Source: Rhodococcus sp. UNC23MFCrub1.1 (lineage in GTDB: Bacteria; Actinomycetota; Actinomycetes; Mycobacteriales; Mycobacteriaceae). Taken from it: 64,000 bases of DNA. The notes under the pieces were generated by a model. The model had not been told where the DNA came from and ran no database searches. It saw nothing but the letters and a program-made list of their open reading frames with translations. Positions 44,238-54,360 of this stretch are shown here, in pieces. Positions within the stretch are counted from its first letter, which is position 1. Each line of letters starts with the position of its first letter. Location of the stretch: contig NZ_JMLQ01000006.1 in the NCBI RefSeq assembly GCF_000686025.1, forward strand, positions 62,001 through 126,000. Direction: 5' to 3'. A program made the position numbers and the translations under genes.

Positions 44238-45326
44238 TCAGGTCCAGACCGAGTCGGGGTCGACGGACGAGCGGGCCGGACCCGCCGGCGTGGACGTGGC
44301 GGTACGCCCGAAACGCGGCGCCGGGGCGTGCTGGGTGACCGCGTCGATGTCGATGAGGCTGCCGCGTTCGGCCATGTGGCGGTGGCGTGTGGCCTCGTCG
44401 AAGGTCAGCACGGGGGTGACGCAGGCGTCCGTGCCGTCGAAGACGGCGGCCCACTCGTCGCGCGTGCGGGAGGCGAACACCTCCGTGAAGGTCGACCGCA
44501 GCGTCGGCCACTGCTCACGGTCGAGCTGGTGGGGCAAGGCCGACGGATCGAGCCCGAGTCCCTGCAGCATCGCGGCGTAGAACTGGGGTTCCAGCGCGCC
44601 GACGGCGACGTGCTTGCCGTCGGACGTCTCGTACGTGTCGTAGAACGGGGCACCGGTGTCCAGCAGGTTCGTGCCGCGCTCGTCGGACCACATGCCGATC
44701 CCGCGCCACCCCCAGATCATGTGCGACAACGCGACGGTGCCGTCGACCATGGCCGCGTCGATCACCTGGCCCTTCCCGGACCGACCGCGCTCGACCAGTG
44801 CCGCGAGAATGCCCATGACGAGGAACATCGATCCACCGCCGAAGTCGCCGACCATGTTCATCGGGGGTACCGGGCGCTCACCCTCGCGTCCGATCGCGTG
44901 CAGCACTCCGGTGACCGAGATGTAGTTGATGTCGTGTCCCGCGACCTGCGACCACGGACCCTCCTGGCCCCACCCCGTCATGCGTCCGTAGACCAGACCG
45001 GGGTTGCGCTCGGCGACGACGTCGGGTCCCAGACCCATGCGCTCGGTGACCCCCGGACGGAAGCCCTCGATGAGGACGTCGGCGCGGGAGATCAGGTCGA
45101 GCACCCGTTCCAGCTCGGCCGGATCCTTCAGGTTCGCCTCGACGATGCGGCGGTTGCGGAGCAGGGGGTCGCCCGGTGATCCCTCGGCCGGCAACGCGCC
45201 CGCACGCTGGACGCGCACGACGTCGGCGCCGAGGTCGGCCAGCAGCGTCGCGGTGTGCGGTCCGGGGCCGATGCCCGCGAGTTCCACGACCTTGATTCCG
45301 GCGAGAGGTCCACCTGCAGTAGTCAT
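44238..45326 (-). CDS. CaiB/BaiF CoA-transferase family, alpha-methylacyl-CoA racemase-like
   Basis: A 362-residue family III CoA-transferase fold protein. [25 protein letters not shown] is the family N-terminus. The GHDINYI and VGDFGGGSM motifs supply the His and Asp used by alpha-methylacyl-CoA racemases, and [15 protein letters not shown] is conserved. A racemase role in branched lipid or sterol side-chain breakdown is more likely than CoA transfer, but not certain. TAGGGT (minus, 45333-45338) is six bases before the ATG: leaderless pattern. Confidence 0.87.
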   Translation of the reverse strand: MTTAGGPLAGIKVVELAGIGPGPHTATLLADLGADVVRVQRAGALPAEGSPGDPLLRNRRIVEANLKDPAELERVLDLISRADVLIEGFRPGVTERMGLGPDVVAERNPGLVYGRMTGWGQEGPWSQVAGHDINYISVTGVLHAIGREGERPVPPMNMVGDFGGGSMFLVMGILAALVERGRSGKGQVIDAAMVDGTVALSHMIWGWRGIGMWSDERGTNLLDTGAPFYDTYETSDGKHVAVGALEPQFYAAMLQGLGLDPSALPHQLDREQWPTLRSTFTEVFASRTRDEWAAVFDGTDACVTPVLTFDEATRHRHMAERGSLIDIDAVTQHAPAPRFGRTATSTPAGPARSSVDPDSVWT

Positions 45327-45388
45327 GGCGCGACCCTATCCACCGGAACCTGCCCGACGACAGGACCGGACTGTGCGGGTCGGGAGAC

Positions 45389-45961
45389 TCAGAGGAACTC
45401 CGACGCGGCGTCGTCCACCCGCGACCGGTAGTCACCCCACCAGTCGGCGTCACCGTCCGCCAGGTTGGAGTTGCCGGGAGCCAGTCCGGCGCTGCCGTCG
45501 GCGAGTTCGCGCACGATGTCGGCGTGGCCGGCATGGCGGTGTGTCTCCGCGATCAGGTGCACCATGATGTACTCGACGGTCACGGGGTTCTTCGCCGTCC
45601 ACCACGGCACCGTCCCCTCCGCTCTCGGTCCGAGGGTGCGCACCGTCTCGTCGGCATGGGCGTTCACCCGGCGGTAGAGGTCGACGAGAGAATCGCGGGA
45701 CTGGTCGGGTGTGGCCCACATGTCGGCATTGAGTTCGAGTGTCGGGTCGGACCACGGGATCGGTTCGGGGAACGGTCGCCCGAACGTGGACCCGAGGTAC
45801 CCCGCCTCGGTCATGGCCAGGTGTTTCACGATTCCCAGCAGGTTGGTACCGGTCGACGTGAGGGGCCGACGGATGTCGTACTCCGACGCGCCGTCGAGTT
45901 TCCACACCACCGCGTCCCGTCCTCGCTGGAGGTAGGTGAGCAGGTCCTCGGTGTCCGCCAT
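45389..45961 (-). CDS. DinB-family thiol-dependent transferase-like protein
   Basis: A 190-residue four-helix DinB/DUF664 protein. The three metal-ligand histidines are in IVKHLAMTE (about residue 47) and in [18 protein letters not shown] (about residue 140). Actinobacterial members act as mycothiol-dependent S-transferases or detoxification enzymes. The ATG at 45961 is 19 bp from the divergent purT start, so both promoters are packed into the gap or lie within the genes. Confidence 0.85.
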   Translation of the reverse strand: MADTEDLLTYLQRGRDAVVWKLDGASEYDIRRPLTSTGTNLLGIVKHLAMTEAGYLGSTFGRPFPEPIPWSDPTLELNADMWATPDQSRDSLVDLYRRVNAHADETVRTLGPRAEGTVPWWTAKNPVTVEYIMVHLIAETHRHAGHADIVRELADGSAGLAPGNSNLADGDADWWGDYRSRVDDAASEFL

Positions 45962-45967
45962 GCCCGA

Positions 45968-45973
45968 TAGCAT
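45968..45973 (+). promoter_or_regulatory. Candidate -10 box of leaderless purT transcript
   Basis: TAGCAT sits seven bases before the purT GTG at 45981, within the 19-bp divergent gap. Confidence 0.5.
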
Positions 45974-45980
45974 TCCAAGA

Positions 45981-47189
45981 GTGACGTCCTCCCGCATCGG
46001 TACTCCACTTTCTCCGTCGGCCACCAAGGTGATGCTGCTGGGCTCCGGTGAGCTCGGCAAGGAAGTGATCATCGCGTTCCAGCGCCTGGGCGTCGAGGTG
46101 ATCGCCGTCGACCGGTACGCGGACGCCCCCGGCCACCAGGTCGCGCACCGCGCCCACACCGTGGACATGAGTGATCCGGACGCCCTGCTCGCCGTCATCG
46201 AGTCCGAGGCGCCGCACTTCGTCGTGCCGGAGATCGAGGCCATCGCCACCGAGGCGCTCTCCGTGGTCGAGGACCGCGGGGTCACCACCGTCGTGCCGAC
46301 GGCGCGCGCGACGCAGCTGACGATGAACCGCGAGGGCATCCGCAGGCTCGCGGCCGAGGAGCTGGGGTTGCCCACGTCGCCGTACGCGTTCGCCGACAGT
46401 GTGGACGAGGTTCGCGCGGCGCTCGAGCACACGGGCTTCCCGGCGGTGATCAAGCCGGTGATGTCGTCGTCGGGCAAGGGGCAGTCGGTCGTGACGAGCG
46501 ACGACGACGTCCAGCGGGCCTGGGACCACGCTCAGGCCGGGGGACGAGTCGCGCTGGGCCGGGTCATCGTCGAGGGCTTCGTCGACTTCGACTACGAGAT
46601 CACCCAGCTCACCGTCCGCGCGGTCGACGAGAACGGCGCCGACGAGACCTCCTTCTGCGAGCCCATCGGCCACCTCCAGAAGTCCGGCGACTACATCGAG
46701 TCGTGGCAGCCCCAGCCCATGTCGGCGGCCGCTCTGCACGCCGCACGCGAGGTCGCCCGCACGGTCACCGCGGCACTCGGCGGCCGCGGCATCTTCGGCG
46801 TCGAGCTCTTCGTCAAGGGCGACGACGTGTACTTCTCCGAGGTCAGCCCACGACCGCACGACACGGGCCTGGTCACGCTCGGCACCCAGCGGCTGTCGGA
46901 GTTCGAGCTGCACGCGCGCGCCATCCTCGGGCTTCCGGTGGACACCACGCTGCTGACACCCGGCGCGTCCGCGGTGATCTACGGCGGTCTCGACGAGGTG
47001 GGCATCGCCTTCGAGGGCGTCGAGCAGGCGCTCCGCGTCCCGGAGACCGACATCCGCCTGTTCGGCAAGCCGGAGAGCTTCGCGAAGCGCCGGATGGGCG
47101 TCGCCGTGTCGACCGGTCCGGACGTCGAGACCGCGCGGGAGCGTGCACGCGACGCCGCGAGCCGCGTGCGTCCGGTCTCGGCACGGTGA
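45981..47189 (+). CDS. purT: Formate-dependent GAR transformylase PurT
   Basis: A 402-residue ATP-grasp enzyme that makes formyl-GAR from formate and ATP in purine synthesis, independent of folate. [21 protein letters not shown] begins the N-terminal domain. [17 protein letters not shown] is the ATP-grasp phosphate loop near residue 155, and [15 protein letters not shown] the metal-binding end. Start GTG 45981 is supported by the -10 box just upstream. It is the counterpart of Rv0389. Confidence 0.95.
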   Translation: MTSSRIGTPLSPSATKVMLLGSGELGKEVIIAFQRLGVEVIAVDRYADAPGHQVAHRAHTVDMSDPDALLAVIESEAPHFVVPEIEAIATEALSVVEDRGVTTVVPTARATQLTMNREGIRRLAAEELGLPTSPYAFADSVDEVRAALEHTGFPAVIKPVMSSSGKGQSVVTSDDDVQRAWDHAQAGGRVALGRVIVEGFVDFDYEITQLTVRAVDENGADETSFCEPIGHLQKSGDYIESWQPQPMSAAALHAAREVARTVTAALGGRGIFGVELFVKGDDVYFSEVSPRPHDTGLVTLGTQRLSEFELHARAILGLPVDTTLLTPGASAVIYGGLDEVGIAFEGVEQALRVPETDIRLFGKPESFAKRRMGVAVSTGPDVETARERARDAASRVRPVSAR

Positions 47190-47668
47190 CCGCCGGTGCC
47201 GAGGTCCTCGTCGGACTGGTCGTCCTGATCGGCCTGATCGGGATCGTCGTCCCGGTGCTCCCCGGTGTCGTCCTGATCTTCGCCGCGATCGGCGTCTGGG
47301 CCTTCGTCGTCGGCACCGCATCGGCGTGGACGGTGTTCGGCATCGCGACGGCGCTGCTGGTGGCATCGGGCGTCGTCAAGTACCTGTGGCCGGGCAGACG
47401 ACTGAAGACGGCCGGAGTGCCCACCCGTTCCATCGTCGCGGGCGGCGTCGTCGGCATCGTCGGATTCTTCGTCGTCCCGGTCGTCGGACTCTTCCTCGGG
47501 TTCCCCCTCGGTGTGTACCTGGCGGAACTTCCTCGTGCCCGCACGTCGGGATCCGCCTGGCAGTCGACGGTCCACGCCACCAAGGCGGTGGGCCTGTCGA
47601 TCCTCGTCGAGCTGTTCGGTGGTCTGCTCGCGGCCGGCGTGTGGGTCGTTGCCGTCATCGTGCTCTAA
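47186..47668 (+). CDS. DUF456 membrane protein
   Basis: A 160-residue hydrophobic protein with about four helices. The DUF456 hallmark [12 protein letters not shown] lies near residue 22, and a second glycine-rich repeat ([24 protein letters not shown]) follows. Start GTG 47186 overlaps the purT stop. Its own stop overlaps the convergent amidohydrolase gene by 4 bases. Function unknown. Confidence 0.82.
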   Translation: MTAGAEVLVGLVVLIGLIGIVVPVLPGVVLIFAAIGVWAFVVGTASAWTVFGIATALLVASGVVKYLWPGRRLKTAGVPTRSIVAGGVVGIVGFFVVPVVGLFLGFPLGVYLAELPRARTSGSAWQSTVHATKAVGLSILVELFGGLLAAGVWVVAVIVL

Positions 47669-48399
47669 CGCTCCCGGTACCAGGCCCTCGCGTTCCTGAA
47701 CAGCACTCTCTGGAGATCGCCGCCCACTGCCTCGGTCACCAGGTCGATGTCGGAGGGGACGAAGCGTCGCGGGGAGCGCGTGCCGGGCAGATCGGTCCCG
47801 AACATCAGTGCCTCGGGGTTGACGGCATGGATCCTGCTCATCGCCTCCACCGGGTCGTGGCCGATGCGGCCGAAGCCCGCCGCCTTGACCCGTGCTCCCC
47901 TGTCGACGAGATCGAGGAGGTACGGCATGGCGTCCTCGGCCATGCCGAGGTAGTCGATGCTGATGGCCGGCAGTTTGGACAGGACCGGCTCCAGGGACAG
48001 CAACAATCCGGCGTCCGCGTAGAACTCGGCGTGCCATCCGGCGATCTCGTGCGCGCGGACGGCCTGCTCGGTGAGGGTCGACACGTCGGTGTCGCCGCGC
48101 CGCAGATTGAATCTGAGCGCTCGGACGCCCGCGTCGTCGAGCGCGATGATGTCCTCGTCCTCGGCGTCCCACGGCAGGTGGGTCACGCCCACCCATCCGT
48201 CACCGAGTTCGGTCAGCGCCGCGAGCAGAAAGCTCTGGTCGCTGCCCTGGAACGATCCGGCGATGACGGCGCCGCCCACGACCCCCAGCCCGTCGGTCTC
48301 CTCGCGATAGTCGTCGGCAGTGAACACGGGGGGTTCGTATCCGCCGTTCGACACGAGAGGGAACCGCGGATCGATGATGTGGACGTGGCTGTCGAACAC
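47665..48399 (-). CDS. Amidohydrolase_2-like metal-dependent hydrolase
   Basis: A 244-residue TIM-barrel hydrolase. The H-x-H metal motif is at the N-terminus (FDSHVHIIDPRF). Later elements are VRALRFNLRRGD, ISIDYLG and MFGTDLPGTRSP, the last with the barrel-end Asp. The family decarboxylates or hydrolyses ring and lactone compounds; a partner role with the divergent SMP-30 lactonase is plausible. Start GTG 48399. Confidence 0.82.
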   Translation of the reverse strand: MFDSHVHIIDPRFPLVSNGGYEPPVFTADDYREETDGLGVVGGAVIAGSFQGSDQSFLLAALTELGDGWVGVTHLPWDAEDEDIIALDDAGVRALRFNLRRGDTDVSTLTEQAVRAHEIAGWHAEFYADAGLLLSLEPVLSKLPAISIDYLGMAEDAMPYLLDLVDRGARVKAAGFGRIGHDPVEAMSRIHAVNPEALMFGTDLPGTRSPRRFVPSDIDLVTEAVGGDLQRVLFRNARAWYRER

Positions 48400-48411
48400 G
48401 TCTGCCAGGAT

Positions 48412-48431
48412 GCCTCATGATGTGATGAGGC
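48412..48431. promoter_or_regulatory. Palindrome between amidohydrolase and SMP-30 genes
   Basis: GCCTCAT-gatgtg-ATGAGGC is a perfect 7-bp inverted repeat in the 77-bp divergent gap. It overlaps where the amidohydrolase promoter should be and suggests a shared operator. Confidence 0.5.
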
Positions 48432-48476
48432 GTACGTCACATTCGATCATCCGTCTCGTCGTGCGAGGAGCTACAC

Positions 48477-49346
48477 ATGAAGGCAGAGCCGACCGTGGTC
48501 CTGGAGGGCTACACCTACTTCGAGTGCCCACGGTGGCGGGAGGGTCGTGTCTGGGTCTCCGACTTCTACACCCACCAGGTGCTGTCGGCGAACGAGGACG
48601 GCAGCGACGTCCGGGTGGAGGCCGAGGTGCCGCACCAGCCGTCCGGGCTCGGGTGGCTTCCCGACGGTCGGCTCCTGGTCGTCTCGATGCGAGATCAGAC
48701 CGTTCTGCGGCGCGAGGAGAACGGCGACCTCGTGGTGCACGCGGACCTGTCCGCGCACGCGACCGGCAACGCCAACGACATGCACGTGGATGCGGACGGG
48801 CGCGCCTACGTCGGCAACTTCGGATTCGATCTCATGAACATGGCGCCCATCGAGACGGCCTCCCTGCTGCGTGTCGAGCCGGACGGCAGTGTGCACGAGG
48901 ACGCCACCGATCTGCACTTCCCGAACGGCATGGCCGTCACCGCAGGCGGCGATCTCCTCGTCGACGAGACGCTCGGCAACCGGATCAGCGCCTTCGCGAT
49001 CGGCGACGACGGTGTCCTCGGACCGCGCCGCGACTGGGCCGTGCTCGGTCCGATGCCCGAGTCGACGGACATGGCCGAGGGCATCGGCCAGGTGGTGGTG
49101 GCGCCCGACGGTTGCGCTCTCGCGCAGGACGGCACGCTGTGGGCGGCCGACGCACTGGGGCAGCGCATCGTGCAGATTCGCGAGGGCGAGGGAGTGGTCG
49201 ACGAGTTGACCTTCGACACCGGGGTGTTCGCGTGCGGATTCGGCGGCGACGACGGCCGCACCCTGTTCGTCTGCGCCGCACCCGATTTCAACGAGCACGC
49301 CCGCAAGGACGAGCGCGAGGGACGGCTGCTGTCCGTCCGGATCTGA
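48477..49346 (+). CDS. SMP-30/gluconolactonase-family protein
   Basis: A 289-residue six-bladed beta-propeller lactonase. The N-terminal Glu of YFECPRW, the Asn-Asp of ATGNANDMHVDADGRAYVGN, FPNGMAVT and the Asp of LLVDETLGNR form the expected metal site. The substrate lactone is unknown. ATG 48477 has a GAGGAG-like site upstream. A perfect terminator follows. Confidence 0.87.
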   Translation: MKAEPTVVLEGYTYFECPRWREGRVWVSDFYTHQVLSANEDGSDVRVEAEVPHQPSGLGWLPDGRLLVVSMRDQTVLRREENGDLVVHADLSAHATGNANDMHVDADGRAYVGNFGFDLMNMAPIETASLLRVEPDGSVHEDATDLHFPNGMAVTAGGDLLVDETLGNRISAFAIGDDGVLGPRRDWAVLGPMPESTDMAEGIGQVVVAPDGCALAQDGTLWAADALGQRIVQIREGEGVVDELTFDTGVFACGFGGDDGRTLFVCAAPDFNEHARKDEREGRLLSVRI

Positions 49347-49353
49347 CACGCAC

Positions 49354-49381
49354 GAAGCCCCGAGGACATCCTCGGGGCTTC
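49354..49381. terminator. Convergent terminator SMP-30 / fprA
   Basis: GAAGCCCCGAGG (49354-49365) and CCTCGGGGCTTC (49370-49381) form a perfect 12-bp stem with an ACAT loop. Confidence 0.9.
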
Positions 49382-49400
49382 GGTGCTTCAGCTGCTGGGG

Positions 49401-50780
49401 TCAGGCCTTGTCGGGCTCGCTGGCGCGCAGCATGTCCTCGCGCTCGACGACCTTGACGCGCTCGCGGCCCTGCGGCTCGCCGAGGCTGCGCTCGTGCGCG
49501 TCGAGGCGGTACCAGCCGTCCCACGTGGTGAACGGGACCTTCTTGTCCTCGAGGAACGCGACGACGGCGTCCTCGGACGGGTCGGTGGCACCCGCGAACG
49601 ACGGGGCGTCGGCGAGGAGGTTCGCGACGGTCTCGTTGGCGTCACCCTTGGTGTGGCCGATGAGGCCGACGGGTCCGCGCTTGATCCAGCCGGTGACGTA
49701 CGTGGCGTCGACGGGGGTGCCGTCGTTGTTCTTCACGCGGCCGGCCTCGTTGGGGATGGTGCCCGCGAGGTCGTCGAAGGGGAGGTCGGCGATGTTCTGC
49801 GACAGGTAGCCCACCGCGCGGTAGACGGCCTGGACGTCCCAGTCGGTGTAGTTGCCGGTGCCCTTGACGTTGCCGGTGCCGTCGAGTTCGGTGCGCTCGG
49901 TGCGCAGTCCGACGACCTTGCCGTCCTGGCCGAGCACCTCGTGCGGCGACTCGAAGAAGTGCAGGAACAGCTTGTGCGGGCGGTCGCCGGCATCGCGAAT
50001 CGCCCAGTCCTGCAGCGTGTTCGCGACCATGTCGACCTGCTTGGACTCGCGGCGGGCCTTCTCCGAGCCCTCGTCGTAGTCGATGTCCTCGGGAGCGACG
50101 ATGACCTCGATGTTGGGGGAGTGGTCCAGCTCGCGGAGCTCGAGCGGCGTGAACTTGGCCTGGGCGGGGCCGCGGCGGCCGAACACGTGCACCTCGACGG
50201 CCTTGTTGGCCTTCAGGCCCTCGTAGACGTTCGCGGGGATCTCGGTGGGCAGCAGCTCGTCGCCCGTCTTGGCCAGTACGCGGGCCACGTCGAGCGCGAC
50301 GTTGCCGACGCCGAGGACGGCGACCTTCTCGGCGTCGAGGGGCCAGGTGCGTGGCACGTCGGGGTGACCGTCGTACCAGGAGACGAAGTCGGCGGCGCCG
50401 TAGCTGCCGTCGAGGTCGATGCCGGGGATGTTCAGCGCGCGGTCCGCGTTGGCGCCGGTGGAGAAGATGACGGCGTCGTAGAAGCGGCGCATCGTCTCGA
50501 GGTCGATGTCGGTGCCGTAGTCGATGTTGCCGAGCAGGCGGACCTGCGGCTTGTCGAGCACCTTGTGCAGCGCGGTGATGATGCCCTTGATGCGCGGGTG
50601 ATCCGGTGCGACGCCGTAGCGGATCAGACCGAACGGAGCGGGCATGCGCTCGAAGAGGTCGATGCTCACGCCGGGGCCGGAGACGTTGTGGTCCGACTTC
50701 ATCAACGCGTCGGCGGCGTAGATGCCGGCCGGGCCTGCACCCACGATGGCCACTCGGAGCGGGCGGGTCTGGTCAGTCAT
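49401..50780 (-). CDS. fprA: NADPH-ferredoxin reductase FprA
   Basis: A 459-residue adrenodoxin-reductase-type flavoprotein passing electrons from NADPH to ferredoxins, for example for P450s. The FAD motif is IVGAGPAGIYAADAL (residues 11-25). GVAPDHPRIKGI, the NADP motif VLGVGNVALDVARVL near residue 150 and the C-terminal GWIKRGPVGLIGHTKGDA are all typical. The size matches M. tuberculosis FprA (456). ATG 50780 is preferred over a longer, low-complexity upstream extension. Confidence 0.95.
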   Translation of the reverse strand: MTDQTRPLRVAIVGAGPAGIYAADALMKSDHNVSGPGVSIDLFERMPAPFGLIRYGVAPDHPRIKGIITALHKVLDKPQVRLLGNIDYGTDIDLETMRRFYDAVIFSTGANADRALNIPGIDLDGSYGAADFVSWYDGHPDVPRTWPLDAEKVAVLGVGNVALDVARVLAKTGDELLPTEIPANVYEGLKANKAVEVHVFGRRGPAQAKFTPLELRELDHSPNIEVIVAPEDIDYDEGSEKARRESKQVDMVANTLQDWAIRDAGDRPHKLFLHFFESPHEVLGQDGKVVGLRTERTELDGTGNVKGTGNYTDWDVQAVYRAVGYLSQNIADLPFDDLAGTIPNEAGRVKNNDGTPVDATYVTGWIKRGPVGLIGHTKGDANETVANLLADAPSFAGATDPSEDAVVAFLEDKKVPFTTWDGWYRLDAHERSLGEPQGRERVKVVEREDMLRASEPDKA

Positions 50781-51047
50781 CAGCGTGGATCTACCTAACA
50801 TCGTCGTCGGCCGGCCGCCCATCGAGCTCGGAGCGGGCGTCGTGGCCGCAGGGAGGCGGACACCCCAGCATAAGTGACGAGGCGGCGCCTCCGGTGCGCC
50901 AGGTGGCCGTGACGTGTGCACAGAGAACTGGGTGAACATCGGGATTCCCCCGAGTGATGCGGCCCACAGTCGGGCATGGATCGCGGACCCCTCGGGCTTG
51001 AGTCAGAGGACAGCTCGACAGTCAGCACCTTCGAAAGGCCGATCGAC
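50781..51047. promoter_or_regulatory. Divergent region fprA / ene-reductase
   Basis: A 267-bp non-coding gap. The only clear site is a GAAAGG Shine-Dalgarno near 51032 for the ene-reductase. An in-frame ATG at 50976 could extend that gene by 24 residues, but those residues are not family-like. No strong hairpin was seen. Confidence 0.4.
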
Positions 51048-52127
51048 GTGACCGAACTCAGTCCCGAATCACCCCTGCTCCAGCCGCTCGAACTCGGCGA
51101 CATCCACGCCCGCAACCGTGTCTTCATGGCGCCGCTCACGCGCAGCCGCAGTGGTGACGACGGTGTGCCCGGTGACCTCGTCGTCGAGTACTACCGCCAA
51201 CGTGCGGGTGCCGGCCTCATCGTGTCCGAGGGAACGCAGCCTTCCGCCGTCGGCAAGGGCTACACCAACACCCCGGGCCTGCACACCGACGAGCAGCAGG
51301 CCGGCTGGGCGAAGATCGCGGACGCGGTGCACGGTGAGGGCGGCAAGATCGTCGTCCAGCTGATGCACGCGGGTCGGGTGTCCCACCCCGACAACTCGGG
51401 CCTGGAGGCCATCGCACCGTCCGCCATCGCGCCCGGTATCGAGATGTTCACCAAGGGTGGGTCGAAGGAGATCCCCGCGCCGCGCGAGATCGCCGCGGAC
51501 GAGATCGCTCGCGTGGTCGACGTGTTCGTCGACGCCTCGACCCGTGCGATCGAGGCCGGTCTCGACGGTGTCGAGCTGCACGCCGCCAACGGCTACCTGC
51601 TCCACCAGTTCCTGGCGGACGGCGCGAACCACCGCACCGACTCCTACGGCGGCAGCCCCGAGAACCGTGCGCGCCTCGTCGTGGAGGTCGTGCGCGCCGT
51701 CTCCGCCGCCATCGGCGCGGGCCGGGTCGGCATCCGCATCTCGCCCGGAGGCACCGCGAGCGGCATCACCGAGGACGACACGACGGGTGCCTACGAGGCG
51801 CTGCTGTCGCAGATCGACGGCCTCGGCCTGGCGTACCTGCACGTGCTCGTCGACGCCGAGGATCCGTTCCTGGGCAAGCTGCGTTCGGCCTGGAGCGGCC
51901 CGTTCGTGCTCAACACCGGCTTCGCCGCGATGACCACTCGCGACGAGGCCGAGAAGCTGGTGTCCGACGAGATCGCCGACGCCGTCACGGTGGGTCGGCC
52001 GTTCATCGCCAACCCCGACCTGGTGACCCGGTGGACCCACGACACCGAGCTCAACACCCCCGACGAGAGCACCTTCTACGGCGGCGGCGCCGAGGGCTAC
52101 ACCGATTACCCGTCGCTCGAGGGCTGA
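51048..52127 (+). CDS. Old Yellow Enzyme-family ene-reductase
   Basis: A 359-residue FMN-dependent NAD(P)H oxidoreductase that reduces activated C=C bonds or nitro groups (NemA/alkene reductase group). RVFMAPLTRSRS begins the barrel. GKIVVQLMHAGRVSH, GVELHAANGYLLHQFL and DSYGGSPENRARLVVEVV are family signatures, and FVLNTGFAAM / VTVGRPFIANPDLV the FMN-phosphate end. Start GTG 51048. Likely a monocistronic detoxification or redox gene. Confidence 0.92.
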   Translation: MTELSPESPLLQPLELGDIHARNRVFMAPLTRSRSGDDGVPGDLVVEYYRQRAGAGLIVSEGTQPSAVGKGYTNTPGLHTDEQQAGWAKIADAVHGEGGKIVVQLMHAGRVSHPDNSGLEAIAPSAIAPGIEMFTKGGSKEIPAPREIAADEIARVVDVFVDASTRAIEAGLDGVELHAANGYLLHQFLADGANHRTDSYGGSPENRARLVVEVVRAVSAAIGAGRVGIRISPGGTASGITEDDTTGAYEALLSQIDGLGLAYLHVLVDAEDPFLGKLRSAWSGPFVLNTGFAAMTTRDEAEKLVSDEIADAVTVGRPFIANPDLVTRWTHDTELNTPDESTFYGGGAEGYTDYPSLEG

Positions 52128-52154
52128 GCTGCACCGAGCTGACATGATCGGAGC

Positions 52155-52556
52155 ATGAGCTCCGAAGAGGATCCGAGACCCACCACCGCAGCGCCCTTCA
52201 TCGCGGCCGCTGCGGTGGTGGTCGTCGTGGCGGTGATCATCGCGATCCTGTCGCTGACCGGGTCGCCCGACGAGAACGTCAGCGACAACCAGCGTGTCGG
52301 GACCGCCGTCGCCGCCTACGTCGAGGCTGTGAAGTCCGGCGACACCGCCGCTGTCACCGCACTGCAGTGCCCCGGCATCACCGACGCACCGCTGGCGGAT
52401 GCGGGTACGTCGGTGGATCTCGAGAACATCGAGGAGGTGCGGGTCAAGGGTGACGCCGCCGAGGCCGACGTGCGCGTCAGCCTCGACGGCAGCGAGCAGA
52501 GCCTCACGTGGAACGCGGTGCGGTCCGGTGACGACTGGCTGCTCTGCAGTCCCTGA
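52155..52556 (+). CDS. Small membrane-anchored NTF2/DUF4878-like protein
   Basis: A 133-residue protein: a short cytoplasmic N-terminus, one membrane helix (about residues 14-37) and an extracytoplasmic domain with the pattern AVAAYVEAVKSGDTAAVTAL ... WNAVRSGDDWLLC. This resembles the DUF4878/NTF2-like domain of small actinobacterial envelope proteins. It has two cysteines that could pair outside the membrane. Function unknown. It converges on the MFS gene with a 6-bp gap. Confidence 0.72.
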   Translation: MSSEEDPRPTTAAPFIAAAAVVVVVAVIIAILSLTGSPDENVSDNQRVGTAVAAYVEAVKSGDTAAVTALQCPGITDAPLADAGTSVDLENIEEVRVKGDAAEADVRVSLDGSEQSLTWNAVRSGDDWLLCSP

Positions 52557-52562
52557 CGTGTC

Positions 52563-54278
52563 CTACTCGGCTGCGTCCTTGCTCGCCGTGCGTTCCGACG
52601 CCTGAGCTGCGAGGCCGCCCTGGGTGCGCAGCGGGACCTCCTTGTAGAACAGGTTGATCACGAAGGCGAGCGCCAGGACGAACCCGGCCACGACGAAGAC
52701 CGAGTCCATCGCGTCGGAGAATCCGATCTGGAACGGCGCCGCCACCGCGTCGGGCAGCTTCTGGATGAAGGACGTGTCGTCCAGGATGCCCCCGGCGGCC
52801 GACCCGTTGCCCTGCACGAGCCCCTGCGCGAGGCCGGACACCGCGGGATCGGTGCTGGACGCGGCCTGACCCACCGCCTCGCGGAACACGGGAGTCTCCG
52901 CGGCGGAACGCAGAGCCGACGCGATGGCGTCGGTCACGCGCGAGAAGAGCAGGGACAGGAACACCGCGACGCCGATGGTGCCGCCGATCTGCCGGAAGAA
53001 CGTGGCCGACGAGGTGGAGACGCCCATGTCCTGCGGCGGCAGTGCGTTCTGGATCGCGAGGGTCAGCGGCTGCATCAGATTGCCCAGGCCGAACCCGAAA
53101 CCGAACATCGCGATCATGATCATCCACAGCGGTGTGTCGTACTCGATGAACGAGAAGGCGAACATGCAGACCGTCATGAGAGTCGTGCCGATGATGGGAT
53201 ACGGACGGTAGTGGCCCGTGCGGGAGATCATCTGGCCGGAGAAGATCGACGCGACCATGATGCCCAGCACCAGCGGGAGCATCTGGAACCCGGCGAGCGT
53301 CGGCGACGAGCCCTTGACCACCTGCAGGTACTGGGGGAGCAGCGTGATGCCGCCGAACATCGCCGCACCGGTGATGACCGAGAGCACGAGTCCGACGCTG
53401 AACGTCGAGTTGCGGAAGAAGCGCATCGGGATGAGTGCGTTCGTCTTCATCCTGATCTCGATGGCGATGAAGGCCGCGATGCCGAGGACGCCGATGGCGT
53501 AGCAGATCATGGCCCGCCCGGAGCCCCATCCCCACGTGCGTCCCTGCTCGGCGATGATCAGCAGCGGCACCAGTCCGACGGCCAGCGCCGCGGCGCCGCC
53601 CCAGTCGACGACCGCGCTGCCGTGTCGACGCGGCAGATTCAGCACCTTGGCGACGACGAACAGAGCGACGATGCCGATGGGCACGTTGACGAAGAACACC
53701 CAGCGCCAGCCGATGATGTTCAGGATCTCGGACTGGCCCGACAACACGCCGCCGATGACCGGACCGAGCACGCTGGACGTGCCGAACACGGCGAGGAAGT
53801 AGCCCTGGTACTTGGCCCGCTCCCGCGGCGGGACGATGTCGCCGACGATGGTCAGTGCGAGCGAGAACAGGCCGCCGGCACCGAGGCCCTGGAACGCGCG
53901 GAAGGCCGCGAGTTGGTACATCGACGTGGCGAAGCCGCACAGCGCCGATCCGATGACGAAGATCGTGATCGCGGTCAGGAAGAACTGTTTGCGCCCGTAG
54001 ATGTCCGAGAGCTTCCCGTACAGCGGCGTGGAGATGGTGGCCGTGATCAGGTACGCCGTGGTGACCCACGCCTGAACGGAGAAGCCCTGCAGGTCGTCCG
54101 CGATGGTGCGGATGGACGTCGAGACGATCGTCTGGTCGAGCGCGGCCAGGAACATGCCGAGCATCAGACCGGAGATGATCGTCATGATCTGGCGATGGGT
54201 GAACTGCCCCGTGTCGCCGCTCGTGTCCGGCTGTGGTGAGCCGGCGCCCGTCGCAGGGCGCAGTGTGTCGTCCGTCAT
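52563..54278 (-). CDS. DHA2-family MFS multidrug exporter
   Basis: A 571-residue MFS transporter of the 14-helix EmrB/QacA group, powered by the proton gradient. Motif D1 LDQTIVSTSIRTI lies in helix 1, motif A GKLSDIYGRKQ follows helix 2, and the antiporter motif C region is SSVLGPVIGGVLSG in helix 5. A long extracytoplasmic loop lies before the last helix. Specificity unknown. Divergent from the rhodanese gene (82 bp). Confidence 0.92.
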   Translation of the reverse strand: MTDDTLRPATGAGSPQPDTSGDTGQFTHRQIMTIISGLMLGMFLAALDQTIVSTSIRTIADDLQGFSVQAWVTTAYLITATISTPLYGKLSDIYGRKQFFLTAITIFVIGSALCGFATSMYQLAAFRAFQGLGAGGLFSLALTIVGDIVPPRERAKYQGYFLAVFGTSSVLGPVIGGVLSGQSEILNIIGWRWVFFVNVPIGIVALFVVAKVLNLPRRHGSAVVDWGGAAALAVGLVPLLIIAEQGRTWGWGSGRAMICYAIGVLGIAAFIAIEIRMKTNALIPMRFFRNSTFSVGLVLSVITGAAMFGGITLLPQYLQVVKGSSPTLAGFQMLPLVLGIMVASIFSGQMISRTGHYRPYPIIGTTLMTVCMFAFSFIEYDTPLWMIMIAMFGFGFGLGNLMQPLTLAIQNALPPQDMGVSTSSATFFRQIGGTIGVAVFLSLLFSRVTDAIASALRSAAETPVFREAVGQAASSTDPAVSGLAQGLVQGNGSAAGGILDDTSFIQKLPDAVAAPFQIGFSDAMDSVFVVAGFVLALAFVINLFYKEVPLRTQGGLAAQASERTASKDAAE

Positions 54279-54360
54279 CGGCTCATCTTGCCCCCTCGAG
54301 GCCGTACGCTGCGACTATCGGACATACCGGGCCGAGCCGACCATGTGAGAAACTGGGGTC

